Positions 1-8,549 of a stretch of 64,000 nt of DNA are shown piece by piece (positions within the stretch are counted from its first letter, which is position 1; every line of letters begins with the position of its first letter). The DNA lies in assembly GCA_035293945.1 (NCBI GenBank), contig DATGLV010000011.1, positions 496,001-560,000 of the forward strand, in the 5' to 3' direction. Source of the DNA: VAZQ01 sp035293945 (GTDB lineage: Bacteria > Pseudomonadota > Alphaproteobacteria > Rhizobiales > Xanthobacteraceae). Position numbers and translations under genes: made by a program. The notes beneath the pieces were generated by a model. It was not told where the DNA came from, made no database searches, and saw only the letters and a list, made by a program, of their open reading frames with translations.

Positions 1-308
1 CGACCGCCTACAATCTCTCCGCCCAGGGACCGATCATTCCGATCAACGCACAATTGCTGGCGCTGACCCCGATCAGTCCGTTCCGGCCGCGGCGTTGGCA
101 CGGCGCCCTGTTGCCGGACGCCGCAGGGGTGCGGGTCGAGATCAAGGAGGCGGCCAAGCGCCCCGTGGCGGCGGTCGCCGACCACGATGAGGTGCGCAAC
201 GTGCTCGCGGTCGATATCAAGATGGACCATGGCTTCGCCATGAACCTCTTGTTCGATCCGGGCCACAGCCTCGACGAGCGGATCGTGCGCGAGCAGTTCG
301 GGTTTTGA
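1..308 (+). CDS. nadK: NAD kinase, C-terminal part (5' end outside window)
   Basis: The frame is open from the first bases and ends at TGA 306-308. The first visible residues read TAYNLSAQGPI, the conserved substrate-binding stretch of NAD kinases, followed by the family's C-terminal segment (LLALTPISPFRPRRWHGALL). The enzyme phosphorylates NAD to NADP with ATP in the cytoplasm. Only about the last third is present, so start and promoter cannot be judged. A palindromic repeat follows within 12 bases of the stop. The family call is firm because this block is very characteristic. Confidence 0.85.
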   Translation, partial: TAYNLSAQGPIIPINAQLLALTPISPFRPRRWHGALLPDAAGVRVEIKEAAKRPVAAVADHDEVRNVLAVDIKMDHGFAMNLLFDPGHSLDERIVREQFGF

Positions 309-318
309 GTCCCGGAAC

Positions 319-485
319 GTAGGGCGGATCAGCGCGGTAGGGCGGATTAGGCGCGCTCGACAATCTCTCCGCATATGGCGAGGTATGCGCGCCGTAATCC
401 GCCGATGCCGCGTGGGCGCGGCCGGGTTACGCGCCACGCGAGGCCTTTGGGTGGAACCGCCTCGCTGACGCGCAACCCGCCCTAC
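319..485. repeat. intergenic palindromic element
   Basis: This gap begins with GTAGGGCGGAT and ends with ACCCGCCCTAC, with further inverted pieces inside (GGCGGATTA near 342 against TAATCCGCC near 396). Such GTAGGGCGGAT-type elements are widespread between genes of rhizobial genomes. It lies between convergent genes (NAD kinase and the MBL-fold gene), where it could act as a two-way transcription end, though it lacks T-runs. Confidence 0.55.
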
Positions 486-501
486 TCTACCCTACCTCGT
501 C

Positions 502-2058
502 TCAATTCGCCGCCAGCGCCTTGGTGATGTCGGCGATCTTGGCGGTGGTGCCGTGGCCGCCGGCAACGATAGTGGGCCTGATGCCGAACTTGCGTATCGC
601 ATCACCCACCGCGATGGTCGCGGCCGAGCGCTCGATCTCCCCACGCGGTGAGATCAGGTCGGTGACATAAAGCACGTTCGGCTTGACCACATAGCCGAGG
701 ATGAAGCCTTGGACGTGCGGATTGACGATATTGTAGAGGCGAATCTCGTCAGTCTCGTCCTTCAGGGTGACCTCGTCCTTGACCTCGATAATGTTGGCGG
801 CCGCGGGCTTCTTCTGCAGTTCGTCGGGAACGAGCGTGCGCTGGGCCGCCACGTCCTGCTCGAAATAGGCCTTGTCGGGAGCCGGCACGATGATCGACGC
901 GCCCTCCGCCACAAAGGTGCGCATGCCGCCGGTATGGTCCATGTGGTGATGAGTCAGCACCAGGTACTTGATCGGCTTGCCCGGATATTTGGCCTTGGCG
1001 GCATCAATGGTCCAGCGCGACTGCAGCTCGCCGTAGGGCGCATCGAAGATCACCAGATAGTCCTTCATGGCGACGATCAGGTTATTGGCGGTGCCGCCTT
1101 CCACGTGCTGCACATTGGGGGCGAGCTCGACGAGCTTGAGGCCGCCGCCATTCGGATAGATGACGTTGTCGCTGTCGAGGAAGCGCGTCAGGAACAAGCG
1201 GCGCAGCACCCATTGATAGGGCACGTTGCCGGTGGCGGGCGGCGGCGCGACCGCTTTCACGGCGTCCGGCACCGCGAAGGCCTCATCTCCGATCGTCGGG
1301 TTGGCGGCGACATCGCGATAGTTGAGCTTGGCCACCTCGACGCCGTTAATCTGATAGGACAATGTCTCGGCGAGCTTGGCGCTGCCCACCGTCTTCCAAT
1401 CAGCGAGCACCAGATCGTAGTTCGAATCGCCGTGGATATTGTCGTCATCGCGCGTGCGGATGGCGGCCGGCAGATGCGTGTCGCGATCGAACAGGATCGT
1501 GAACTTGGTGCCCTTGTCAGTGAACGAGACCGCGGGCAGCGAGACTTTGCCGAGCGGCTGCGGATCGAGCGGAAGCACGTTGCTCGGATCATTCATGGCG
1601 TCGAGCAGGAGCTGCGGGGAGGCGCGCTCGAGCTCGCGTAAGAGCGCGGCCACGCGAATGCGCGACATCGGCTGGGCGCCCTTCTCATCCGTCACCACGC
1701 CGAAGGACGGGAAAACGGTCTCGGTATATTTGAGCCTGACGGGTTCGGGATATTTCTGGTCGCGGTCCCAATCGGTCTTGGAAATGCCCTTGGCGACGTC
1801 CCAGGTGATGGCGAAAGTGGCATCGCCGAGGAAGCGCGGCTCGCCGCCGGCCGCGTAGGATTGGCCCGGCTCCCAGAATTTGGCATCGCCCTTGATGGCG
1901 AGTCCCTTCAACGAGCGCAACGCGTCGGCGCCCCCTTCCGCAGCCACGGCCTGCCGGATGAGATCGCCCGGATTGTTCTGCGCGAACGCAAGCGGCGTGA
2001 AGCACGTGGTGCAAGCCAATGCTGCGATTGGCAATAGGTATTTCACAGGCGGTTTCAT
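502..2058 (-). CDS. secreted metallo-beta-lactamase-fold hydrolase
   Basis: The 518-residue product starts with a clear Sec signal peptide (KYLLPIAALACTTCFTPLAFA). The zinc motif HHHMDHTGG lies near residue 370, and a late GGHGT near residue 501 supplies another metal-site histidine. The MBL domain therefore occupies the C-terminal ~230 residues. The N-terminal ~270 residues are a separate region that I do not recognise beyond its likely being secreted. The substrate is unknown; a periplasmic hydrolase is likely. The gene stands alone, with 87 bases to the amidohydrolase upstream of it on the same strand. The start has a GGAGG-like site (minus-strand GTGGAGGAACC) a few bases ahead. Confidence 0.8.
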   Translation of the reverse strand: MKPPVKYLLPIAALACTTCFTPLAFAQNNPGDLIRQAVAAEGGADALRSLKGLAIKGDAKFWEPGQSYAAGGEPRFLGDATFAITWDVAKGISKTDWDRDQKYPEPVRLKYTETVFPSFGVVTDEKGAQPMSRIRVAALLRELERASPQLLLDAMNDPSNVLPLDPQPLGKVSLPAVSFTDKGTKFTILFDRDTHLPAAIRTRDDDNIHGDSNYDLVLADWKTVGSAKLAETLSYQINGVEVAKLNYRDVAANPTIGDEAFAVPDAVKAVAPPPATGNVPYQWVLRRLFLTRFLDSDNVIYPNGGGLKLVELAPNVQHVEGGTANNLIVAMKDYLVIFDAPYGELQSRWTIDAAKAKYPGKPIKYLVLTHHHMDHTGGMRTFVAEGASIIVPAPDKAYFEQDVAAQRTLVPDELQKKPAAANIIEVKDEVTLKDETDEIRLYNIVNPHVQGFILGYVVKPNVLYVTDLISPRGEIERSAATIAVGDAIRKFGIRPTIVAGGHGTTAKIADITKALAAN

Positions 2059-2145
2059 GTCTGGGTTCCTCCACGTTTCATCGGCGAATTCTACGGTCGG
2101 TCGCTTGAGGGTTTCAAGGCGCGAGCAGCGAGCGTGTCGAGGAAT

Positions 2146-3075
2146 TCAGCTTGAGAGCTTAAGCAGGCGCGCCGCATTGCCGCCCGTGACTTTCTCCCGC
2201 TCGCCTGCCGTCATGCCGATCTTATCCATCATCTCGAGCCCTTGGCGCTTGAGCGGAATGAGCGGCGGAGAGTCCGTGCCGAAGATGAAATGATCGGCGC
2301 CCACGCTTCTGAGGCACATCGCGGCGGCAAGCGGCGTGTAGCTCGTCGATTCCAGATACATCATGCGCAGATAATGGCTCGGCGGATGCTTGATCAGCAC
2401 CGGATCGTAAGGGCCGAGGAAAAAGGCGAAATCGCCGAGCGTGTAGGCATAGTCCATCCGGCCGATGACTTCGCAGATGCCGCCGCCCAAGTGGCTGCCG
2501 ACCAGCTTGAGCGTCGGGAAGTCCTCGAAAATGCCGCGCACGATCAGGCGCGCCAGCGACAGGCAATTGTCGGCGGGCCGGCTGATGCTCGACGCCAGGC
2601 GATAATCGGCGGTGGCGGGCGTCGTCGAATCGCCCGGGTGGACGAACACCGGAATATCGAGGTCGGTCACCAGCTTGAAGAAGGGCTTGGCGGCGTCGGC
2701 ATCCGGATACTGGCCTTGATGGCTTGCCCCGATAAGCACTGCGCGGCAATCGTCTTCGCGTACGGCGCGCTCGAGCTCCTTCAAACATTCGTCTCCCCCG
2801 CCCGGGACGCAGGTCGCCATGGCGACCAGCTTGTCGGGATGCTGATCGCGACACTTGGCGAGATATCGGTTGGAATCCTCGAGGCCCGCAACCGTTTCGG
2901 CGACCGTCTTGCAGAAGCGCAGGAAATGCCCGGCATTGCTGATGACGGACTTGTCGAGCCCGGCAAGTGCATGCGCGGCCAGCACGTTCTCCAGCGTCAT
3001 CGGGCAGCGCCCTTGCCAATAGGGCTTGGCCTGATTGGCCGGACTATGGATGTGGGTGTGCCAATCGATGAGCAC
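2146..3075 (-). CDS. amidohydrolase family protein (ACMSD-like)
   Basis: The 309-residue product has the TIM-barrel metal-hydrolase pattern: an N-terminal HxH (IDWHTHIH, His6 and His8), FVHPGD and GSHLGGG in the middle, and FGTDSPP near the end carrying the catalytic Asp. This fits the amidohydrolase 2 family, which includes 2-amino-3-carboxymuconate semialdehyde decarboxylase and related decarboxylases or hydrolases. The frame stays open further upstream, but I chose GTG at 3073-3075: a strong GGGGAGGAA site stands just ahead, and the family normally starts right before the HxH. The longer version would read through a palindromic repeat. The substrate is not determined. Confidence 0.75.
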   Translation of the reverse strand: MLIDWHTHIHSPANQAKPYWQGRCPMTLENVLAAHALAGLDKSVISNAGHFLRFCKTVAETVAGLEDSNRYLAKCRDQHPDKLVAMATCVPGGGDECLKELERAVREDDCRAVLIGASHQGQYPDADAAKPFFKLVTDLDIPVFVHPGDSTTPATADYRLASSISRPADNCLSLARLIVRGIFEDFPTLKLVGSHLGGGICEVIGRMDYAYTLGDFAFFLGPYDPVLIKHPPSHYLRMMYLESTSYTPLAAAMCLRSVGADHFIFGTDSPPLIPLKRQGLEMMDKIGMTAGEREKVTGGNAARLLKLSS

Positions 3076-3111
3076 GCGGGTTCCTCCCCTAGCCGCCAAG
3101 GGCTTATCCCC

Positions 3112-3176
3112 GCCTTGAGCCGGGACCGTACAAACCCAATCGTGGTAGCCTGGAACGATCCGGGTCAAGCCCGAGA
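3112..3176. repeat. REP-like composite palindrome
   Basis: Two half-palindromes face each other: CCTTGAGCCGGGAC at the left and GATCCGGGTCAAGCC at the right. The same building block (GATCCCGGGTCAAGCCCGGGAC and variants) recurs near 10121, 26513, 34284, 35020-35088, 52595 and 55443-55525. It fills the gap between two same-strand genes. Confidence 0.6.
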
Positions 3177-3190
3177 GAGAGAGAGCCGGA

Positions 3191-4459
3191 CTAATGACTC
3201 GGCCGCAGCGAGCCGTCCGGCCGAGGCGTTGGAGGCAGGGGTTGCGGGAGGTAGCGGTTGAGCAGGCGCGCCGCCTGCAGCGGCACGTCGATGAGGCCCG
3301 GGATCGGATCATCCTTGGCGAAACCAGCGAATACCAGCGGCTTGCACCATGAGCGTAGATAGTCGGCCGCCTTGAGGCGTCCGGCCACGATGCCAAGGAC
3401 GGCGGCCGGCAAATCGCGCGAAGCGTGCATCCAGGCGACGCGAGCCGTTGCGCGGACCGGCGACACCGCCTCGCCCATGATCAGGCGCCACAGCACATGG
3501 CCGAAATCGACGCCGGCAATTGAGCCCAGCGCATTCCAGGTCCAGGCGCGGGCATTGACGTCGAGAATCTTGGGCTGACCGTCGCGCGGATCACGCTTGA
3601 ACTCGACCTCGACCAGCCCGCTATAGCTGATCGACTTCAGGAAACGGCAGGCCGCCTGCTCGATCTCGGGCGCATCAACCGTCTCTACGAAGGTGCTCGT
3701 ATAACCGAATTCAAGCGGATATTGCCGGCTGCGCCGCGCCGTGAGCGAGGCGACGGGCGCGCCGGCCCACCAAACCGCGGCGTAAGAGAACTGAGTCGAG
3801 CCATCGCCCGGGATCAATTCCTGCAGCACGATGCCGCGCTCTCCGACCAGCGCCGCCGCCTCCTGGTAGCGCGCCTGGAGGGCGGCCCGGTCGTCGACGC
3901 GCCAGGCCTTGGCGCGCGTGAAGGCGTTTCTCTGCTCGCGCACGGTCGGCTTGAGCACCACCGGGAAGCGGCAGTCGAGCGCGGCAAGCTCGCGGAGATC
4001 GCGCGGATCGTAGCAGCGCGGATAATCGATCCCCAGCTCCGCCGCCCGCTCATAGGTTGCCCGCTTGTCGTGGGTGAAACGCACCGTCTCCCAGGGCGCA
4101 ACCGCGAGGCGAAAGACGCTTGCGAGCTCCGCATGATGCTGCGAGATGAGGCGCAGCTCCGCATCGCCGGCGGCAATGAGCGCCCAGCCATCAAGACGAT
4201 GGTCGCGGGCAAGGCCTTTGAGGAAGTCGACAGCGCCCACATGGTCGGGGCCAGGCCAAGCAAAGCTGCGCTCGGTATAACGCGAATAGCTCGCGATCGG
4301 ATGATCGTCGGTGAGGTAGCAAACCGGAATGCCGTGCCGGCCGAGGCTGCGCGCCAGCGCGAGCGCCCCATGCGCACCGCCGACGATGAGGGCGCCGGCG
4401 GCACGAGCCCCCTTCCCTGGGTTCTTGGAAAGCGCTGTCGAGGCAGTCGTAGTGGTCAT
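3191..4459 (-). CDS. ATP-grasp domain protein (carboxylate-amine ligase type)
   Basis: The product (about 422 residues) starts with a Rossmann-like segment containing ALIVGGAHGALALARSL, then an ATP-grasp fold with FPVVLKPTVRE (ATP-binding Lys), VLQELIPGDG, and EVEFKRDPRDG with ILDVNARAW (the metal-binding Glu/Asn pattern). ATP-grasp enzymes join a carboxylate to an amine or thiol through an acyl phosphate. The substrate is unknown; the best resemblance is to stand-alone carbamoyl-phosphate-synthase-L-like proteins of surface polysaccharide loci. I used the ATG at 4457-4459; a GTG start 13 codons upstream (4498) is possible. The gene is 115 bases upstream of the amidohydrolase on the same strand. 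Confidence 0.65.
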   Translation of the reverse strand: MTTTTASTALSKNPGKGARAAGALIVGGAHGALALARSLGRHGIPVCYLTDDHPIASYSRYTERSFAWPGPDHVGAVDFLKGLARDHRLDGWALIAAGDAELRLISQHHAELASVFRLAVAPWETVRFTHDKRATYERAAELGIDYPRCYDPRDLRELAALDCRFPVVLKPTVREQRNAFTRAKAWRVDDRAALQARYQEAAALVGERGIVLQELIPGDGSTQFSYAAVWWAGAPVASLTARRSRQYPLEFGYTSTFVETVDAPEIEQAACRFLKSISYSGLVEVEFKRDPRDGQPKILDVNARAWTWNALGSIAGVDFGHVLWRLIMGEAVSPVRATARVAWMHASRDLPAAVLGIVAGRLKAADYLRSWCKPLVFAGFAKDDPIPGLIDVPLQAARLLNRYLPQPLPPTPRPDGSLRPSH

Positions 4460-4610
4460 TCCGCCGGCATCCCGAGTGCTGGATTCGTTCGCGCCCACAT
4501 CGGCATACCGCCCGAGCGTGAATTTTCTTGATTCCCCCAGGCGGATTGCGCTGCGGCAGGGGCTGCGGTCAGCGTGATGCTTAATCTTTGCTTAACAGCA
4601 AGCCCGTAGG

Positions 4611-4696
4611 CTAGTGCGGCGGTTCTGATGTTCCTACCACCATTGCGGCGAGTCTTTCGTAGGAACGTCAGAACGTCAGAACCAAAGCCGCACTAG
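4611..4696. repeat. inverted repeat element, first of a pair
   Basis: The element is bounded by CTAGTGCGGC and GCCGCACTAG. The inner arms are GTTCTGATGTTCCTAC and GTAGGAACGTCAGAAC. It can fold into one long imperfect hairpin. Together with the next element it fills most of the 330-base gap between the divergently read ATP-grasp and response-regulator genes. Confidence 0.7.
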
Positions 4697-4711
4697 AAAT
4701 CAAATACTTGC

Positions 4712-4787
4712 CAGTGTCCCTTTGGTTCCGACGTTCGTAAACGCGAGTGCCGCAAACTGATACGAACGTCGGAACCGGGACACTAGG
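4712..4787. repeat. inverted repeat element, second of a pair
   Basis: The arms CAGTGTCCCTTTGGTTCCGA/CGTTCGTA and TACGAACGTCGGAACCGGGA/CACTAGG are inverted. The GTTCCGACGTTC core matches that of the element at 4611-4696, so the two are relatives sitting 15 bases apart. The right arm ends about 40 bases before the response-regulator start, so it could affect that gene's leader. Confidence 0.7.
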
Positions 4788-4828
4788 CGCCGCGATGTTG
4801 GAAACCTTCGCCCTACGTTGATCACGAC

Positions 4829-5356
4829 ATGATTCGGATCGAATTCGACAAGCTTCGCTTCCTCGTGATCGACGACAGCGTGCACATGCGTCGCATCTTG
4901 CGGACGCTGCTGCTCGGTTTTGGAGTGCGCGAGGTGCACGAGGCCGAGGACGGCGCGACGGGACTCCAGGCGTTCAACGCCTACACGCCCGACATCGTGA
5001 TCCTGGACTGGGCCATGCCCCTGTTCGACGGCCTGGAGCTGGCGCAGATGATCCGTCAGCCGGACGGAAACGCGAGCCCCTTCACGCCGATCATCATGCT
5101 CACCGCCCATTCCGAGCGCCGGCGCGTGACGGCTGCGCGGGATGCGGGCGTGACCGAGTTCATGGTGAAGCCGATCTCGGCCGCCGCGCTGCACCACCGC
5201 ATCGTCAACGTGATCGCCAATCCACGACGCTTCATCCGGACAAAAAGCTATTTCGGCCCGGACCGCCGCCGCAACAATTCCTCCGGCTACACCGGACCGG
5301 AACGACGGCGCGGCGCGCGCGTCGATTTTGATCGCCTGCATCGCTTCGACGCCTGA
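4829..5356 (+). CDS. CheY-like response regulator
   Basis: The 175-residue protein has a single receiver domain. Visible are the acidic pair Asp15-Asp16, the phosphoacceptor Asp60 in IVILDWAMP, Thr92 in IIMLTAH and Lys114 in FMVKP. No output domain follows. Instead, a ~45-residue basic tail carries two copies of a GPxRRR motif (FGPDRRR and TGPERRRG). It is followed after 16 bases by an Hpt protein, so the two probably form a phosphorelay segment in the cytoplasm. The sensor kinase is not in view. Other receiver proteins of this order have similar tails; its role is unknown. Confidence 0.85.
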   Translation: MIRIEFDKLRFLVIDDSVHMRRILRTLLLGFGVREVHEAEDGATGLQAFNAYTPDIVILDWAMPLFDGLELAQMIRQPDGNASPFTPIIMLTAHSERRRVTAARDAGVTEFMVKPISAAALHHRIVNVIANPRRFIRTKSYFGPDRRRNNSSGYTGPERRRGARVDFDRLHRFDA

Positions 5357-5372
5357 TCGGGAGCGGCTCGAA

Positions 5373-5960
5373 ATGTCAAAGTCCCGCAAGGATGAGCCCT
5401 CGGTCGCCACGTATGCGGACCACGAGGTCATCTCGCCCCCGCATCGCCTCAGCCGGGCCATATCGAAAGGGCCGGCGTCGGGAGATGATGATCCGGTGGC
5501 ACGGGCCGAGCAGGCGCTCAAGCGCTTGGCCCAGGAGTTCCCGAGCTGGATGGAGCAGGAAGGCGAACGGCTCGACCGCGCGCGCAACAGAGTGAAAACC
5601 GAGGGCTTCACGGTGTCGACGCGTGATGCGCTGTTCTTTGCCGCGCACGACATAAAGGGCGGCGCGCGGACGCTTGGTTATCCCGGGCTTGCAGTTCCGG
5701 CCGCGAGCCTCTGCCGGCTGATCGAGCACACGCCCGACATGCGGCGAATTCCGATGACGCTGCTCGACCAGCATGTCGATGCGATACGTGCCATCGTTCG
5801 CGAGCACAGAAGGCCCGACGCCGAGCAAACAGTGGCGGCCTTGACCGCGCGGCTTACCGAGGTCACCGAGGAATTCCTGGCAAGCGAAAACCGCGACCAT
5901 CCGGAAGAGCTCGAGGACATCCTCTCGCCACCGGTGGCGCCGGGCGACACGTTGTTCTGA
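5373..5960 (+). CDS. Hpt domain phosphotransfer protein
   Basis: The 195-residue protein contains AAHDIKGGARTLGYPGL, the Hpt signature in which His92 carries the phosphate, inside a predicted four-helix bundle (about residues 45-175). The N-terminal 40 residues look disordered. The frame is open further upstream into the response regulator gene, but ATG 5373 has a good GGGAGCGG site ahead and gives the expected 16-base spacing. It likely passes phosphate between the receiver at 4829-5356 and an unseen kinase. Confidence 0.8.
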   Translation: MSKSRKDEPSVATYADHEVISPPHRLSRAISKGPASGDDDPVARAEQALKRLAQEFPSWMEQEGERLDRARNRVKTEGFTVSTRDALFFAAHDIKGGARTLGYPGLAVPAASLCRLIEHTPDMRRIPMTLLDQHVDAIRAIVREHRRPDAEQTVAALTARLTEVTEEFLASENRDHPEELEDILSPPVAPGDTLF

Positions 5961-5978
5961 AAGGCTCCCAAAACAACA

Positions 5979-6067
5979 ATGGGTCGCTCCTGCGAAAGCA
6001 GGAGCCCATACAGCTGTGTTCTTGCAGATCCGCCGAAGATTATGGGTCCCGACTCGTCGGCCGGGAC
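5979..6067. repeat. REP-like double palindrome between convergent genes
   Basis: GGGTCGCTCCTGCGAAAGCAGGAGCCC is one hairpin. GGTCCCGACTCGTCGGCCGGGAC, about 30 bases on, is a second of the REP type seen elsewhere in the window. It sits between the convergent Hpt and DUF2336 genes, a position fitting a shared transcription end. Confidence 0.55.
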
Positions 6068-6082
6068 GACACTGAGTGTGCG

Positions 6083-7264
6083 TCAAGCCGCGGCGCGGTC
6101 CGGCTCGTAAGGCGGGCTGACCGCAGCACCGGAGATGAGATCGTCGCAGAACAGCCGTGCTTCCTCGCGCGCCGCTTCGGCGGCAAAGCGGCGCAGCAGT
6201 GTCAAGAGCGGCTCGACGTCGCCGACCGGCTCATCGGCGCAGCGGGTGATCACCCGTTCGACCATCCGCCGCTTGAGGCTCACGGCTCCGCGCGTTGAGC
6301 CGACGAGGCCGCCTTCGCGCAGCGCCTCGACCGCCTCGCTGAAGGCCGGATAGGCCGAATCCGGCAGGCCGGCCTTGCGATAAAGCGCGCGGAAAGCGGT
6401 GCCGCGAGGGTCGTGCACCAGGGCGCTCACGCGCATCGGCGGCATCTCAGCGAGATCGGCGAGCGCGGCCACGAACAACTCGATATTCCCTGATAACAGC
6501 GCCCGCAGAATAAGGCCGGCGTTGAGCTGGCCGCTTTCGCGCAAGTGTCGCACCAGCGGGATGATCTCGCGCCCCGGCGCCGCTGCGGCGAGGATGACGG
6601 TCGCCTTCTCGCACGCATCTTTGGCGAGCCGCTGGGCGCGTTCCTCCTCGAGCCAGGCGCGCGCGGTCACGAAACCGGCGAGCGTCTCGGCGAGCTTGGC
6701 GACCAATCCTTGCCGGGTCTGCGCCGGCAGATCCTCGCGCGCCAGCATGGCTTCGCGGATGGCCCCGAGGTGGCCGAAGCGCTCGACGATGCGATCGAGC
6801 GAGAACGGCGCAATGTCAGCGCCCGCATTCTCGACAAGCACCAGACAGGCTTCGGCCGAGCCGACCTCGGCGATAGCGGCTGAGACTGCAGCCGGAAGAT
6901 TCCTCCGGCTGGCAATGGCGATTTGCGCTCGCGCGCCCAAGGTCGCCGCCGCATCGACCAAATCGGCGTCGAGCAGCAGCGGCGAATGCGCCAGCACGCA
7001 GGCGGCAATCTCCGGCTGATCGGCGAGAAGCGCAACGATGATGTTCGGCGGCGCCCATTCGCTGTCTGCGAGCGCCTGCGCGAGCGCCATGCGCACCAGC
7101 GGCGACGGATCGTCCAGCAGCATCAACAACGCGCCTTCGGCGGCGGCGCGGTCGTCCGGCGTAAGATCGGAATAGAGATAAGCGCGGGCAAGCGCGCTCG
7201 TTGCATCGGCGCGGTCGGCGGCGGTTGCCGTACGCTGCCATTGCAGGAATTGACGGACGATCAT
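6083..7264 (-). CDS. DUF2336 domain-containing protein
   Basis: The 393-residue, Ala/Leu-rich protein is built of helical, HEAT-like repeats (for example DDPSPLVRMALAQALADS near residue 51 and ADIAPFSLDRIVERFG later). This matches the DUF2336 family of alphaproteobacteria, whose members are cytoplasmic and often lie near two-component genes, as here. The biochemical role is not established. The C-terminal ~100 residues contain the more divergent family end region. It starts with ATG at 7262-7264 and stands alone between two palindromes. Confidence 0.7.
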   Translation of the reverse strand: MIVRQFLQWQRTATAADRADATSALARAYLYSDLTPDDRAAAEGALLMLLDDPSPLVRMALAQALADSEWAPPNIIVALLADQPEIAACVLAHSPLLLDADLVDAAATLGARAQIAIASRRNLPAAVSAAIAEVGSAEACLVLVENAGADIAPFSLDRIVERFGHLGAIREAMLAREDLPAQTRQGLVAKLAETLAGFVTARAWLEEERAQRLAKDACEKATVILAAAAPGREIIPLVRHLRESGQLNAGLILRALLSGNIELFVAALADLAEMPPMRVSALVHDPRGTAFRALYRKAGLPDSAYPAFSEAVEALREGGLVGSTRGAVSLKRRMVERVITRCADEPVGDVEPLLTLLRRFAAEAAREEARLFCDDLISGAAVSPPYEPDRAAA

Positions 7265-7284
7265 GGCTCGAGGCTACGATTGAA

Positions 7285-7302
7285 GGGCCTCGATCGAGGC
7301 CC
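7285..7302. repeat. perfect 18-bp palindrome
   Basis: GGGCCTCGATCGAGGCCC is perfectly self-complementary. It lies 20 bases upstream of the DUF2336 start, in the 5' leader or promoter region, so it may be an operator or another REP unit. Confidence 0.4.
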
Positions 7303-7399
7303 GGCATGATCAAGGCTAGAACGCGAGCCTTAATAAACCGTTCACCATGAATTTTAGGATTGATTGATGGAAGCTTAAGAGACCGGAAGCCGAGCAGGC

Positions 7400-8425
7400 T
7401 CAAGAGTTGCCGCCGGCGCGCACAGCGGCCGCGCGCGGATCGCTGAACAGGTCGAAGCCACCGGTGTTGTCATCGGCGGTGGCTCCGCCGATCGCGGCCT
7501 GCCGGCTTGCAGCGTCGCTCCAGAGCGCCACGACGGTTGGATCGATGGCGCTGCGCCTGCCGGCATCGCTGAACAGTGAGCTGAAGCGTGGCGCGGATGC
7601 TGCGGCGGGCACGGCTGAATCAGCCTGAGCCGCGGCAGGCGATGCCGCCGAAGAGGCCGCCGACGCTGCGGCAAAGACACGCGCGGTGCCCGCAACATCA
7701 GTGACCGGCGCCAAAGACTTGGCGATGCTCGGTGGGGAGGTCAGCGCAAGCATGGGCGGCACCACGCCCCCCGCCACGCTTGCTCCGGCGGCATCGCCGG
7801 CGACCTTGAAGCGGCGGGAAATCTCCGCATAGACGCCGGATACGCTCCGTGCATTGCCGGCGCGGTCGTAGAAGATCGAATGATTGGCCTGCGCGGCGGC
7901 CGGGAAGGCTGCGGCAGCGCTCGCTTGCGGCTCGCTGCCGGTGAGCCTGATCAGCTCGCCGGCACCGCCGGCGCCGAGGAAATGCGCGATATAAAGCTCG
8001 TTCTCCGTCGGCGCGCGACCGATGCGGCGGCTCAAGGCCGCCGCATTCTGCTGCGTCAGCACGCCCGCCATTATGGCGTTGGCGGTCGGATCGTTCTTGA
8101 GCTGCTGGATCGCTTTGCGCATCTGCGGGTCCGCCACGACATAGCGTCCCGAGGATGTGCGCGTGATTGCATTGGCATAGTTGCCATAGCCGAAGGCGGG
8201 ACCGGCCTGCTTCAAGGTGCCGAGCCAGGTCTGATCGATGAATTGGAACAGGCCAGCCGCAGAGGAGGATTTCATCGTCAGGGTCGGATTGAGGTCCGAC
8301 TCGATCTTGGCGGTGGCGAGCAGATAGGAAAAGCTCGTGCCGGTCGTGCTCGCGGCATTGCGGATGGCGCCGGTGACGGCCGGCGCAGCCCGGCCGTAGG
8401 CGGTCGTGCTGGCTTCGACAGCCAT
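7400..8425 (-). CDS. lytic transglycosylase-like protein (SLT fold)
   Basis: The ~341-residue protein has a soluble lytic transglycosylase core at its N-terminus: LLATAKIESDLNP with catalytic Glu42, then AAGLFQFIDQTWLGTL, and NELYIAHFLGAGGA further on. It should cleave peptidoglycan glycan strands. There is no clear signal peptide, as in several alphaproteobacterial members linked to flagella or other secreted machines. The C-terminal ~150 residues are Ala/Ser-rich and low in complexity. I chose ATG 8423-8425 because the conserved region begins there; an ATG 13 codons upstream (8464) is also open. Confidence 0.7.
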   Translation of the reverse strand: MAVEASTTAYGRAAPAVTGAIRNAASTTGTSFSYLLATAKIESDLNPTLTMKSSSAAGLFQFIDQTWLGTLKQAGPAFGYGNYANAITRTSSGRYVVADPQMRKAIQQLKNDPTANAIMAGVLTQQNAAALSRRIGRAPTENELYIAHFLGAGGAGELIRLTGSEPQASAAAAFPAAAQANHSIFYDRAGNARSVSGVYAEISRRFKVAGDAAGASVAGGVVPPMLALTSPPSIAKSLAPVTDVAGTARVFAAASAASSAASPAAAQADSAVPAAASAPRFSSLFSDAGRRSAIDPTVVALWSDAASRQAAIGGATADDNTGGFDLFSDPRAAAVRAGGNS

Positions 8426-8549
8426 AGACAAACAGTCCTGGACAAATGCCTTGCGCCCGCGCATCTGCGGGACCGAGGAATTCGCTTAAGTCTGCGCAAT
8501 TGTGGTAAACGCATCGTTAATCTGGGAAAACTGATGGCGGGAGGCAGCG

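Noticed and set aside
709..1641. 310-codon plus-strand frame opposite the metallo-beta-lactamase-fold gene
   Set aside because: It is a shadow frame: it lies wholly antisense to a gene with a signal peptide and a zinc motif, has shadow composition and no motif of its own.
2242..3261. 339-codon plus-strand frame opposite the amidohydrolase
   Set aside because: It is antisense to a gene with intact metal-site motifs; the long open frame is typical of high-GC DNA.
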